Positions 23,035-31,677 are shown, numbered from the stretch's first letter. The stretch: DNA of 64,000 nucleotides from Streptomyces spectabilis (GCF_008704795.1 NZ_CP023690.1:1054001-1118000), one strand, 5' to 3'. The notes: generated from the letters alone by a model not told the origin. Translations and numbers: made by a program.

Positions 23035-23838
23035 CTAGGGACGCACCAGCGGTTCCGCCTCGTACGCCTTGTGCAGCAGGTCCAGGAAGGGCGGGGCCTC
23101 GGGGAGCGGGGTGGAGCCGATGCGGTGGACCGGGATGCCGGGTGTCCAGGAGTTCATGACGACGGCCCCGGAGAGCGTCGGCAGGTCGGCGGGGGTGACC
23201 TCCCGCTCGTGCTGGGGGACGCCGAGGCGGTCCAGTTGGCGCCGGACGATGCTCATGGTGGTGCCCGCGAGGACGTCGGCGACGGGCCAGACCACGGCGG
23301 AGCCGTCCCAGAACGCCAGGTTCCAGATGGTCGCCTCGCTGAGCCGCCCCCGGCGGTCGACGAAGGCGGCGTCGTCGAAGCCCCGCGCGACGGCCTGCCG
23401 CAGGAGGCGCGTCTTGGCCACCTCGCCCACGTGCTTCACGGCGGGGAGGTCCCGCTCGTGCTCGACGGTGGCGAGGGACAGCGGGCCCTCGGGGCCCGAG
23501 GACGCCGGTCCGGTACGGACGAGGACGGCGGGCTCCGTGTCCGTCCCGGCGGCGGTGAACTCGCCCGCCCGCGAGTACACCGTCGCCGTCAGCGAGTGGT
23601 CCTGCGGCCCGTCCTCGATCGCCGCCCGCAGCAGGGCACGCACCCGGTCGTCGGGCAGCGCGCGGCCGAACAGTTCCTCGGAGGCGAGCCGCAGCCGTCG
23701 TAGGTGGAGGTCGAGTCCGCGCACCCGGCCGTCGCGCACCTGCGCGGCGGTGAAGTGGGCGAAGCCCGCGAAGGCGAGCGGCGCCAGCTCTTCGGCGGTG
23801 GCCGGGCGGCCGTCGATGTGAGTGGCGAAAGAGGTCAT
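23035..23838 (-). CDS. Class IV PLP aminotransferase-like protein
   Basis: The 267-residue protein has the class IV fold pattern: FAGFAHFTAAQVRDGRVRGL, HLRRLRLASEELFG, LPAVKHVGEVAKTRLLRQAV (Lys for PLP), FDDAAFVDRRGRLSEATIWN and VLAGTTMSIVRRQLDRLGV. Known relatives are branched-chain or D-amino-acid aminotransferases and 4-amino-4-deoxychorismate lyase (PabC). The sequence does not settle which. ATG at 23838 follows GGGAG. It is divergent from a MerR gene with a MerR-type promoter pointing at it, an unusual partner for a PabC-like enzyme. Confidence 0.8.
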   Translation of the reverse strand: MTSFATHIDGRPATAEELAPLAFAGFAHFTAAQVRDGRVRGLDLHLRRLRLASEELFGRALPDDRVRALLRAAIEDGPQDHSLTATVYSRAGEFTAAGTDTEPAVLVRTGPASSGPEGPLSLATVEHERDLPAVKHVGEVAKTRLLRQAVARGFDDAAFVDRRGRLSEATIWNLAFWDGSAVVWPVADVLAGTTMSIVRRQLDRLGVPQHEREVTPADLPTLSGAVVMNSWTPGIPVHRIGSTPLPEAPPFLDLLHKAYEAEPLVRP

Positions 23839-23892
23839 GGCATGCTCCCGTGACGTGGATCGCCAGGCGTGGAATGCCTGGCCACGGGGCGA

Positions 23893-23923
23893 CGTTAAGC
23901 CTTCACATCGGTGACAAGGTCAA
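23893..23923 (-). promoter_or_regulatory. MerR-type promoter for the aminotransferase-like gene
   Basis: On the minus strand TTGACC (23923-23918) and TTAACG (23898-23893) are 19 bases apart. CTTCAC-atcg-GTGACAAG forms an imperfect dyad in the spacer. The layout matches the elements at 1169-1199 and 15969-15999. Confidence 0.7.
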
Positions 23924-23944
23924 GCACGGACGAGGCGGGAGCAG

Positions 23945-24292
23945 ATGCTGATCGGGGAGTTGTCCCGGCGTACCGGGGTCAGCACGAGGCTGTTGCGGTA
24001 CTACGAGGCCCAGGGCCTCCTTGAGGCGGAGCGTGGCCCGAACGGCTACCGCGAGTACGCCGAGGACGCGGTGGTGACCGTGCGCAAGGTGCGGGCCCTG
24101 CTGAACGCGGGCCTGACCACCGAGGTCATCCGCGTGGTGCTGCCCTGCACCCGGGGCGAGCAGCAGCCCGGCTTCGACTGGTGCGCGGACCTGCGGGCGC
24201 TCCTCGACCGGGAGCTGGCGGCCATGGACAAGCGCATCGACGGCCTCCAACGCAGCCGCGGCGCGCTGGCGGGCTACTTGGAGCAGCCCTGA
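23945..24292 (+). CDS. MerR-family transcriptional regulator
   Basis: The 115-residue protein reads MLIGELSRRTGVSTRLLRYY, EAQGLLEAERGPNGYREYAE, with a C-terminal dimer helix LRALLDRELAAMDKRIDGLQ. It has Cys in VLPCTRG and DWCADL, as in small metal- or thiol-sensing MerR proteins, but no complete metal-site signature. It probably controls the divergent aminotransferase-like gene. ATG at 23945 is preceded by GGCGGGAGC. Confidence 0.92.
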   Translation: MLIGELSRRTGVSTRLLRYYEAQGLLEAERGPNGYREYAEDAVVTVRKVRALLNAGLTTEVIRVVLPCTRGEQQPGFDWCADLRALLDRELAAMDKRIDGLQRSRGALAGYLEQP

Positions 24293-24340
24293 GCGGCTGC
24301 GTCTCTTGGCGGCGAGGGCACCGACCGGCGCGCCGACCGG

Positions 24341-25717
24341 TCAGGAGTCCCGCCGCACCCGGCCGAAGAGGCGGCCGCCGAGGTCGATGCCGGTGACCGT
24401 GCCGTGGGGGTCGCGGGAGAAGTAGCCGCGCTCGCCCTTGAGGCCGCCTTCCAGGACGAGGTACTCGTCGCCGTCGCCGGGCAGGAAGGCGATGGTCGCG
24501 GGCGGGTAGCCGGGGGGCATCTCCTCGTCCGAGGCCTCGCGGATCTCCGGCTTGATCTCGACGGCCAGGGTGAGGCGGGTGCCGTCGGTGGCGATGTCGA
24601 CGTTCATGGCGTCGATGTCGTAGCGGCCGGTGACCTGCCGAGCCAGCGCCTCGTCGTACGGGACCGGCTCCGGCTCCTTCTCGACGACGCCGAGGTAGCG
24701 CCGAAGGGCCCACTTCAGCACGGACTGGTTGCAGGTGTAGCCGTCCGGGCCGACGTTCGACAGGGCGACCACCGCGAAGTTCCGCTCCGGGACGATGAGC
24801 AGTTCGGCGAACTGGCCGGTGCCCGAGCCGCCGTGGCCGATGCCCTGGACGCCGTCCAGGTCGTGCAGGAACCAGCAGATGCCGAAGCCGTCGCCGAGCG
24901 AGCTGGAGCGCAGCTCCACCGTCCGCTCCCGCATGCGGTGCAGCGCCTCGGCGGGCAACACGCCCTTGCCGTCGCCGAGTAGGAACCGCGCCCAGCGCAG
25001 CAGGTCGCTCGCCGACGAGGCGAGGCCGCCGCCGGGGTTGTCGGCCCGCGCGCCCTCCTTGAAGGCTCCCCACGGCCGGGCCGGCTCCAACGCCCCGTCG
25101 TCGCCGCGGTTGTAGCCCACCGCGAACTTGCGGACCATCACCTCGGCCAGTCCGTACACGGTGTCCGACAGGCCCACCGGCTCCAGGACCAGCGAGGCCA
25201 CGGCCTGCTCGAAGGGAAGGTCCGTGACCTTCTCGATGATCCGCCCGACCAGGTTGTACCCGGCCTGGCTGTACGAGGCGCGGGTGCCGGGCGGCGCGAT
25301 CAGCGGCAGCTCGTGCAGCTTCGCCACGAGCCCGGCGAGGGAGCGGTCGCCCCGGCCGTCGTCGATCAGGTTCCAGTCCAGGCCCGCGGTGTGGTTGAGC
25401 AGGTTCAGGACGGTGATCCGCTCCACCGCCTCCTCGTCGGCGAGCCGCAGTTCGGGGACGTAGCGCCGCACCGGCGCGTCCAGGTCGACCTTCCCCTCGG
25501 CCACCAGGCGCATCAGCGCGGTCGCGGTGAACGTCTTGGACACCGACGCCAGGTGGAACAGCGTCTTCTCGTCGACCGGCGTCGGGTCGGCGAGGCTCGT
25601 CACGCCGTGCGACGCGAAGATCTCCTGACCGTCCACCAGGATCCCCACGGACATCCCGGGAACCCCGAACTCCGTGGCCCGCGCCTCGACCGCTTCCGCC
25701 AGCTCCTGCTGCGACAT
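24341..25717 (-). CDS. Serine hydrolase, class C beta-lactamase/PBP-like
   Basis: The 458-residue protein has the three motifs of this fold: SVSK (nucleophile Ser and Lys, in FHLASVSKTFTATALMRL), YSQAGYN as the Tyr-x-Asn equivalent, and GHGGSGTG near the KTG position. A C-terminal lipocalin-like region follows (VTGRYDIDAMNVDIATDG). There is no signal peptide, so it is probably a cytoplasmic esterase or peptidase, not a secreted beta-lactamase. ATG at 25717 has GGGGGAG upstream. It is divergent from a TetR-family gene with three tandem operators, so it is the likely regulated target. Confidence 0.9.
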   Translation of the reverse strand: MSQQELAEAVEARATEFGVPGMSVGILVDGQEIFASHGVTSLADPTPVDEKTLFHLASVSKTFTATALMRLVAEGKVDLDAPVRRYVPELRLADEEAVERITVLNLLNHTAGLDWNLIDDGRGDRSLAGLVAKLHELPLIAPPGTRASYSQAGYNLVGRIIEKVTDLPFEQAVASLVLEPVGLSDTVYGLAEVMVRKFAVGYNRGDDGALEPARPWGAFKEGARADNPGGGLASSASDLLRWARFLLGDGKGVLPAEALHRMRERTVELRSSSLGDGFGICWFLHDLDGVQGIGHGGSGTGQFAELLIVPERNFAVVALSNVGPDGYTCNQSVLKWALRRYLGVVEKEPEPVPYDEALARQVTGRYDIDAMNVDIATDGTRLTLAVEIKPEIREASDEEMPPGYPPATIAFLPGDGDEYLVLEGGLKGERGYFSRDPHGTVTGIDLGGRLFGRVRRDS

Positions 25718-25733
25718 CGCTCCCCCTTCGAGC

Positions 25734-25809
25734 ACTTGAACTAAGTACGAGTGAAGCGTAGACCGCCACTCGAACTAAGTGCAAGGGCGGGCATGAACTA
25801 AGTACAAGT
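25734..25809. promoter_or_regulatory. Three tandem TetR-type operators
   Basis: ACTTGAACTAAGTACGAGT (25734-25752), ACTCGAACTAAGTGCAAGG (25768-25786) and GCATGAACTAAGTACAAGT (25791-25809) are variants of one imperfect palindrome centred on ACTTAGT/ACTAAGT. Together they fill the space between the serine hydrolase and the TetR gene. The last ends 12 bases before the TetR start. Confidence 0.85.
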
Positions 25810-25821
25810 AGGGTGGTGGCC

Positions 25822-26502
25822 ATGGTGCGAGACACGCTCACCGCAGACCGGATCGTCCGTGCGGCCATCGAGCTCCTTGACGAGGAGGGCCTCGACGGCC
25901 TGAACATGCGCAGCCTGGCCGCCCGGCTAGGCTCGGCCGCCACCGCCGTCTACTGGCACATCAAGACCAAGGACGAGCTGGTCCGGCTCGCCAGCGACGC
26001 GGTCTGGCTGGAGGTCGAGCGGCCGGACCTCGACGCCACGGACTGGCGCACGGCCGCCGCCGCCCAGGCCACCGCCATGCACGCGATGCTCACCCGGCAC
26101 CCCTGGCTGGGCCAGGCGTTCGGCAGCCACCTCATGCACGGCCCGGGCCAGGCGCGCTTCGACGACCTCAGCCTCGCCGTCTACGAGAAGGCGGGCTTCA
26201 CCCCCGCCGACGCGGACCGGGCCGCCGCCACGGTGTTCATCTTCGTCCTCGGCAGCGCGCTCGGGCCCGCCGCGGAGGTCTCCCTGAAGCGCCGCCTCGG
26301 CAAGAACGGGGCCGACGCCGAGCAGCGGATGGCCGACGCCATGGCCCAGGCCGCCGAAGTCGCCGAGGCCTACCCGCGCCTGCGCGCACGCCTCGGCACC
26401 GTCTCCGCCGCGCAGTACACCGCCGCGCCCGATGACAGCTTCGCGTTCGGCCTCCGCGCCATCCTGGACGGCTTCGAGGCCCGCCTCGCCGCGGAGGAGT
26501 AA
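25822..26502 (+). CDS. TetR-family regulator
   Basis: The 226-residue protein has an N-terminal helix-turn-helix (TADRIVRAAIELLDEEGLDG, NMRSLAARLGSAATAVYWHI KTKDEL) and a helical C-terminal domain of the type often called TetR_C_1, with TRHPWLGQAFGSHLMHGPGQ and FIFVLGSALGPAAEVSL. ATG at 25822 is chosen; in-frame GTG codons at 25813 and 25816 are possible, and the ribosome site is weak in all cases, so a very short leader is likely. It should repress itself and the divergent serine hydrolase. Confidence 0.9.
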   Translation: MVRDTLTADRIVRAAIELLDEEGLDGLNMRSLAARLGSAATAVYWHIKTKDELVRLASDAVWLEVERPDLDATDWRTAAAAQATAMHAMLTRHPWLGQAFGSHLMHGPGQARFDDLSLAVYEKAGFTPADADRAAATVFIFVLGSALGPAAEVSLKRRLGKNGADAEQRMADAMAQAAEVAEAYPRLRARLGTVSAAQYTAAPDDSFAFGLRAILDGFEARLAAEE

Positions 26503-26642
26503 GTAGCCCGCGGCCCGACCGCGGTGTTCCGCTGGGCGGAACGACCGCTGGCCTTTTCGCCGTGCACCTCGACATAGTCGGCATCCCCGCGCCACTGCAG
26601 ACGCGGGCGCGTTGAGGAAGCTCATCGACAGAGGTGCCGCAC

Positions 26643-29492
26643 ATGACACTCATGCGTCTCACGCTCAACACCCTCTACCTCTTCGAGGAAGAAGAGGCGG
26701 GCTCGACCCGTCTGGGGCTGTACGTCAGGGTCCTGGACAACTCCGGGAACCAGGTCGACGAATTCCGCTGGAACAGACGCAACGGCGAGGTCGAGGACAA
26801 CTTCCAGTACCCGCTGGACGGCGACCAGGAGTACCCCAGCGTCCTGGTCTTCGACATCGGCGGCGTCCCGGGCGGCATCGGCCGCCTCAACGTCAAGGCG
26901 TACACGGACAACGACGAACGCTGGCCCGACGAAGGCCACCACGAGAACTTCCTCGGCGAGGCGGAGGTGGTCTTCGACACCCGCGAGCCGAGCCAGCTCG
27001 GCCAGGTGCTGCTCGGCCCCACCACCACCGACAACGGCCACACCGGGTACGCCGTCACCGGCCTGCTCGAAACCGTGCCGCCCCGCGGATTCCGGCACGT
27101 ACGGCTCGTCTTCCGGGACGTGGTGGTCTTCGACGACGAGAACAGCGACTTCACCCACATGGGGTTCTACGTCCGCGCCTTCGCCCCGGCCCAGGGCGAC
27201 GCCGAGGCGATCGACCGGGAACTCCTGCGCTGGAACAACAACGGTGACCGCGTCTTCGACGAGGCGCTCTTCCCGCTCGCCAGCGCCACCCCCTCCCCCG
27301 TGACCACCCTTGCCGTGGGCGGGCCGACCCGGATCTGGGTCGAGGCGTACACCCACGACGACGAGGCCTGGCCGAGCGGCGGCGCCTACGAGAACCACCT
27401 CGGCCGCGCCATGATCACCATCGACCCCGGCGACCTCGACACCCTGGGGCGCCACGTCATCGGGCCCACCCAGACCGACCAGACGCACAACGGCTTCCTG
27501 GTCACGATGAGCAGCGAGCTGCTGCCGCCCGACGCCACGCCGAACCTGGAGATCACCGGCGTCGAAGTCACCCAGGCCACCCAGCACTTCACCCCGCCCG
27601 CGGGCGGCACCCCGCACGCGCTGGCGGCGGGCAAGGCCACGCTGGTCCGGGTCTACCTCGACTCCGGCATCGATCCGCGCGAGGGCGGCGGCACGGTCGA
27701 CGGAGTGGTCGGGACGCTGAGCCTCAACGGCGGCTCGTTCACCGTCCCTTCCCTCAACCCGATCACGGCCCGGCCCAGCGCACTCGTCGACCGGGGGCAG
27801 ATCGGGCACACCCTGAACTTCCTCATCCCCGCCGACCGGGTGACCGCCGGGACGGCCAAGATCCTGGTCCAGGCCGAGGTCGCGGGCACCATGAGCAACC
27901 CCATGGAGGTGACGGCCGACTTCCGCGCGACGCGGCCGGTGACCATCTGGATGGTGCGGGTGTCGACCCCGACGGTCCCGGCGATCAGCGCGGCACGCTA
28001 CCGGGCCGTCGCCGACACGCTGCCGCTGCGCTATCCCATCGCCGACACGGGCGGGGTCGTCTACTACACGGTTCCTGGTCTCACGGAGATCCACACCACG
28101 CGCGACCTGACCGACGAAGGCGAGCAAGGCGACTTCATCGACGACCTGGAAGACATCCAGGAGGACCACGGCAACGACGACCAACTGCTGTACGCGATGC
28201 TCGACCTCGCCGTGCCCATGAGCGTCGGCGGCAAGGCGCGGTACGACGACCACGTGGCGTTCGGGTACGAGCGCGTGACCACCTTCGCCCACGAGGTGGG
28301 CCACCTCATGGGCCTGCGGCACGCTCCGTGCGGCGGCCCGGAGAACGTCGACGAGGAGTTCACCCCGCCCGACGGCCGCATCGGCGAGGTCGGTGTCGAA
28401 CCGCTGACCCGCAGGGTCCACCCGGCCACCACCGGTGACCTGATGAGCTACTGCGACCTCAACACCCGCTGGATGAGCGGCTATCACTGGCTACGGCTGC
28501 TCAGCGCCCTGTCCGTACGCGCCGAACAGGCCGAAGCGGCACCGCCCGAGGGCCCCGCCCACGGCACCGTCCCCGCCGTCCACACCTCCACCAGCCGCCC
28601 GTTCCCGGGCGAGTACGTGCGGGTGCGCGGGAGGATCACCCGCTCCGGAACCGTGCGCTGGTCGCCCGGTCTGCGCACCTTCCGCAAGCCGTCCCCGCCC
28701 CGGACCGTCCCAGGACCGACGTACACCGTGTCGGTGGAGGACGCGGCCGGTCAGGTCCTGGCCGGCTCGCCGACGGCGGTGGTCTTCGACAGTCCCGAAC
28801 AGCAGGAGGCCCTGTTCGGCGCCCGGCTGCCCTACACCCCCCGGGCCCACCGCGTCGTCCTGCGCCGCGACGGAACCGAACTGGGTGCCATGGTCGTACC
28901 GTCCGGGCCGCCCCAGTTCGCCCTGAGCGCGCCCCTGTCCACGCCGGAGATCGACACCGACGGCGTGCTCCACCTGCGCTGGCAGCGCCTGGACGTCGGA
29001 GAACCCGAGCCGCGCCCCGCATACACGTACTACGTGCGGTTCACCAACGCCGACGGCACCTTCGCGCCCCGCCCCGGCGTCAACCTCACCGGTACCGCCT
29101 TCGACCTGGACCTGCGCACCATGCCGGGCCACCGGCGCTGCGTGGCGCAGGTCATCGCGACCAACGGCTATCACACGTCGTACGTCCAGACGCCGGTGTT
29201 CGCGCTGCCACCGCGTCCGCCGCAGGTGCTGGCCGGTGACACCGACGGCCCGCTGCTGCACGCGCAGGGCAGTTCGCCGCAGTACGGTCCGATCACCGGC
29301 GCCGACGTGGCGTGGCTCGTCGACGGGCGCGCGGCGGCCACCGGCGTCTCCTTCGACGCCCGGTCCACCGGCTCCGGGGCCCATGCGATCGCGGTCAGGG
29401 TCACCGACCCCGACGGCCTGCACACCACATCGCCGCTCGGGACGTTCGACGGCACGGACGGACGGCGCCTGCCGGTCCCGCCGGGTCAGTAG
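26643..29492 (+). CDS. Metzincin-type zinc metalloprotease with duplicated N-terminal beta domain
   Basis: The 949-residue protein has the extended zinc motif HEVGHLMGLRH (residues 550-560) and a Met-turn-like GDLMSYCD about 50 residues later, so a metzincin fold is likely. Residues 1-145 and 150-295 are two related domains: both contain Y(V)KAYT-D/H-DD/NDERWP, ENxLG and a GPTxTDxxHxGxxV stretch. A beta-rich segment (300-430) precedes the protease and Ig/fibronectin-like strands follow (YTYYVRFTNADG; VSFDARSTGSGAHAIAVRVT). No signal peptide or membrane helix is visible. ATG at 26643 has AGAGG upstream. Export route and substrate are unknown. Confidence 0.8.
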   Translation: MTLMRLTLNTLYLFEEEEAGSTRLGLYVRVLDNSGNQVDEFRWNRRNGEVEDNFQYPLDGDQEYPSVLVFDIGGVPGGIGRLNVKAYTDNDERWPDEGHHENFLGEAEVVFDTREPSQLGQVLLGPTTTDNGHTGYAVTGLLETVPPRGFRHVRLVFRDVVVFDDENSDFTHMGFYVRAFAPAQGDAEAIDRELLRWNNNGDRVFDEALFPLASATPSPVTTLAVGGPTRIWVEAYTHDDEAWPSGGAYENHLGRAMITIDPGDLDTLGRHVIGPTQTDQTHNGFLVTMSSELLPPDATPNLEITGVEVTQATQHFTPPAGGTPHALAAGKATLVRVYLDSGIDPREGGGTVDGVVGTLSLNGGSFTVPSLNPITARPSALVDRGQIGHTLNFLIPADRVTAGTAKILVQAEVAGTMSNPMEVTADFRATRPVTIWMVRVSTPTVPAISAARYRAVADTLPLRYPIADTGGVVYYTVPGLTEIHTTRDLTDEGEQGDFIDDLEDIQEDHGNDDQLLYAMLDLAVPMSVGGKARYDDHVAFGYERVTTFAHEVGHLMGLRHAPCGGPENVDEEFTPPDGRIGEVGVEPLTRRVHPATTGDLMSYCDLNTRWMSGYHWLRLLSALSVRAEQAEAAPPEGPAHGTVPAVHTSTSRPFPGEYVRVRGRITRSGTVRWSPGLRTFRKPSPPRTVPGPTYTVSVEDAAGQVLAGSPTAVVFDSPEQQEALFGARLPYTPRAHRVVLRRDGTELGAMVVPSGPPQFALSAPLSTPEIDTDGVLHLRWQRLDVGEPEPRPAYTYYVRFTNADGTFAPRPGVNLTGTAFDLDLRTMPGHRRCVAQVIATNGYHTSYVQTPVFALPPRPPQVLAGDTDGPLLHAQGSSPQYGPITGADVAWLVDGRAAATGVSFDARSTGSGAHAIAVRVTDPDGLHTTSPLGTFDGTDGRRLPVPPGQ

Positions 29493-29719
29493 GCGTCGGC
29501 GCCCTCGGCGGCCGCCGACGCGGCCAGGAAGTCCGTGGTGATGCCCAACAGGTAGACCGCCGCGAGCCGTTGCTCCGCCCGGTCGAAGCGGGTGGCGTCC
29601 TCCAGGCAGCGGATGCCGGGCCGGGCCGCCCGCTCGTGCTCGCCCTGGAGCAGCATCACCACGCCGAGGCCCCACAGGGCGCGAGCGCGGACGACGAGAA
29701 GGCGCCACACCGCACCCAT
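29486..29719 (-). pseudogene. Short fragment resembling a TPR-type regulator C-terminus
   Basis: The 77-residue reading frame contains ARALWGLGVVMLLQGEHERA followed by ARPGIRCLEDATRFDRAE and VYLLGITTDFLAA. This looks like one TPR unit from the C-terminal part of an AfsR/LuxR-type ATPase. It has no ribosome site, and the stop overlaps the end of the metalloprotease gene. Its start abuts the MFS operator. It is probably a leftover of a longer regulator gene. Confidence 0.4.
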
Positions 29720-29760
29720 TTACTTGTATGCTCACAATGATTTCACTGACACAAGTAAAT
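29718..29760. promoter_or_regulatory. Long inverted repeat operator of the MFS-MarR operon
   Basis: ATTTACTTGT (29718-29727) and ACAAGTAAAT (29751-29760) are exact complements 23 bases apart, AT-rich against the genome background. They lie 13 bases before the MFS start. The centres of the arms are 33 bases apart, about three helical turns. Confidence 0.8.
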
Positions 29761-29772
29761 CGGAGCCTCGTC

Positions 29773-31215
29773 ATGCCGGACGCCCTTCCTCGACGGCCCT
29801 GGCTCGTGCTCGCCATCTGCTGCATGAGCCTGCTGATCGTCAGCCTCGACAACACGATCCTCAACGTCGCTCTGCCCTCCATCCAGCGCGACCTGGACAC
29901 GTCGGTGTCCGGGCTGCAATGGACGGTCGATGCCTACACGCTGGTCCTCGCGAGCCTGTTGATGCTCTCCGGGTCGACCGCCGACCGCGTGGGCCGCCGC
30001 CGGGTCTTCCAGGTGGGGCTCGTCGTCTTCACCGCGGCATCCCTGCTGTGCAGCCTCGCTCCCGGGCTCGGCTGGCTCGTCGTCGCGCGGATACTCCAGG
30101 CGGTCGGCGGCTCGATGCTGAACCCCGTCGCCATGTCCATCATCACCAACACCTTCACCGACGCCCGCCAACGCGCCCGTGCCATCGGCGCCTGGAGCGG
30201 CGTCGTGGGCATCAGCATGGCCGCGGGGCCGATCGTCGGCGGAGCGCTCGTGGAGTCGGTCGGCTGGCGGTCGATCTTCTGGCTCAACGTGCCGATCGGC
30301 CTGGCCGCGCTGTTCCTGACCCGGAGGTACGTCCCGGAGTCCCGGGCCGCGCGGGCCCGCCGGGCGGATCCGGTCGGCCAACTCCTCATCGCCGTACTCC
30401 TCGCCGCGCTCACGTACGCGATCATCGAGTCGCCCCACCTCGGCTGGGCCTCGCCCCTCGTCGTCGGCTGCGCGGCCGCGGCCCTGTGCGCGCTGCTCGG
30501 CCTGCTGTGGTACGAGCCGCGGCGCACCGACCCCCTCATCGACCTGCGCTTCTTCCGTTCCGCACCGTTCTCGGGAGCCGTCGCCATCGCGGTCGTGGTG
30601 TTCGCCGCTCTGGGCGGCTTCCTGTTCGTCAGCTCCTTGTACCTGCAGGACGTACGGCGGTACGACGCCCTGCACGCCGGGCTCTTCATGCTGCCCATGG
30701 CGGTCATGGCGATGCTGGCCGCCCCGCTGTCCGGCCGCCTCGTGGCCTCGCGGGGGCCGCGCACTCCGCTGCTGCTCGCCGGCGCTGCCCTGTGCGCGAG
30801 CGCCGTGCTGCAGGCGCTCACCTACTCCGAGCGCCTGCCGGTGGCCGTCCTCGTCGTCGCGTACCTGCTCTTCGGTACGGGCTTCGGCCTGGTCAACGCG
30901 CCCATCACCCATACCGCGGTGTCGGGGATGCCCCGTGAACAGGCGGGTGTCGCGGCGGCCGTGGCCTCCACCAGCCGGCAGATCGGCCAGACCTTCGGCG
31001 TGGCCGTCATCGGCGCCCTCATGGCCGGTGCGGCCCGTACGGACACGGCGGCCTTCATCGACGCGGGCCGGACCGCGTGGTGGATCGTCGCCGGCTGCGG
31101 CGCCGCCGTGCTGATCATGGGTACGCTCACTACCGGCCGCTGGGGCCGGGCAACGGCGCGGCGCACCGCGCGGCAGTTCGCCGCAGAGGAGACCAAGGAG
31201 CCACTGAACGCCTGA
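29773..31215 (+). CDS. MFS drug-exporter family transporter (DHA2-like, 14 TM)
   Basis: The 480-residue protein is strongly hydrophobic with about 14 transmembrane helices. DHA2 marks are the motif in helix 1 (LLIVSLDNTILNVALPSIQR), the helix 2-3 loop GSTADRVGRRRVFQVGL, and GPIVGGALVESVGWRSIFWL of motif C. It should use the proton gradient to export hydrophobic drugs or metabolites. ATG at 29773 follows CGGAG. It is coupled to a MarR repressor gene by a TGATG overlap, and a long inverted repeat precedes it. It is 8 kb from the PKS genes, so a link to that product is only possible. Confidence 0.93.
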   Translation: MPDALPRRPWLVLAICCMSLLIVSLDNTILNVALPSIQRDLDTSVSGLQWTVDAYTLVLASLLMLSGSTADRVGRRRVFQVGLVVFTAASLLCSLAPGLGWLVVARILQAVGGSMLNPVAMSIITNTFTDARQRARAIGAWSGVVGISMAAGPIVGGALVESVGWRSIFWLNVPIGLAALFLTRRYVPESRAARARRADPVGQLLIAVLLAALTYAIIESPHLGWASPLVVGCAAAALCALLGLLWYEPRRTDPLIDLRFFRSAPFSGAVAIAVVVFAALGGFLFVSSLYLQDVRRYDALHAGLFMLPMAVMAMLAAPLSGRLVASRGPRTPLLLAGAALCASAVLQALTYSERLPVAVLVVAYLLFGTGFGLVNAPITHTAVSGMPREQAGVAAAVASTSRQIGQTFGVAVIGALMAGAARTDTAAFIDAGRTAWWIVAGCGAAVLIMGTLTTGRWGRATARRTARQFAAEETKEPLNA

Positions 31216-31664
31216 TGGAGCGCCACGCCGACAAGGGTCCCGCCGGGGACGACGACATCGCCGGAAAGGCGGCCCGCGCCTGGCAGGGCCTGAACACGCT
31301 CCTGCTGGAGCGCTACCAGCTGCGCAAGGCCGTCTCCGAGGCCCTCGGCATGAGCTTCAGCCGCGTCCGGGCGCTGCGCCGCCTCGCCGCGGGCCCGATG
31401 AGCCTGCGCGAACTGGCCGAGCGGATGGGCTCCGACCCGCCCTACACCACGGTCATCGTCGACGATCTCGTACGGCGCGGCCTGGCCGAGCGCATCACCA
31501 ACCCGGCCGACCGCCGCTCCAAGCTGGTCCACCTGACCGAGGACGGCCAGGCGAAGGCCGAGCTGGCCATCTCCATCATCACCACCCCGCCCGACGCCTT
31601 GCTCGCCCTGCCCCGTGAGGACATCGAGGCGCTCGACCGCATCGTGGCGAAGCTCTTGGACTGA
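31215..31664 (+). CDS. MarR-family repressor
   Basis: The 149-residue protein has the MarR winged helix: LGMSFSRVRALRRLAAGPMS, LRELAERMGSDPPYTTVIVD, DLVRRGLAERITNPADRRSK with the wing tip DRRS, and LTEDGQAKAELAI. Its ATG shares bases with the exporter stop (TGATG), so the pair is co-translated. It most likely binds the inverted repeat upstream of the operon and is released by the exported compound. The recognition half-site ACAAGTAAAT is consistent with MarR-type DNA binding. Confidence 0.93.
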   Translation: MERHADKGPAGDDDIAGKAARAWQGLNTLLLERYQLRKAVSEALGMSFSRVRALRRLAAGPMSLRELAERMGSDPPYTTVIVDDLVRRGLAERITNPADRRSKLVHLTEDGQAKAELAISIITTPPDALLALPREDIEALDRIVAKLLD

Positions 31665-31677
31665 GCTTCCGGCTCAG
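31661..31677. terminator. Short stem-loop between convergent stops
   Basis: CTGAGC (31661-31666) and GCTCAG (31672-31677) pair around a 5-base loop. The arms include the MarR stop and the stop of the minus-strand beta-propeller gene. The stem is short, so its strength is uncertain. Confidence 0.5.

Noticed and set aside
24341..25717. Beta-lactam resistance enzyme
   Set aside because: The fold matches, but there is no signal peptide, and the family includes many esterases and peptidases; resistance cannot be claimed from motifs.
26622..28487. Long minus-strand ORF opposite the metalloprotease
   Set aside because: Shadow frame. Its composition (Val/Asp/His-rich with no motif) and lack of a ribosome site contrast with the HExxHxxGxxH protein on the other strand.
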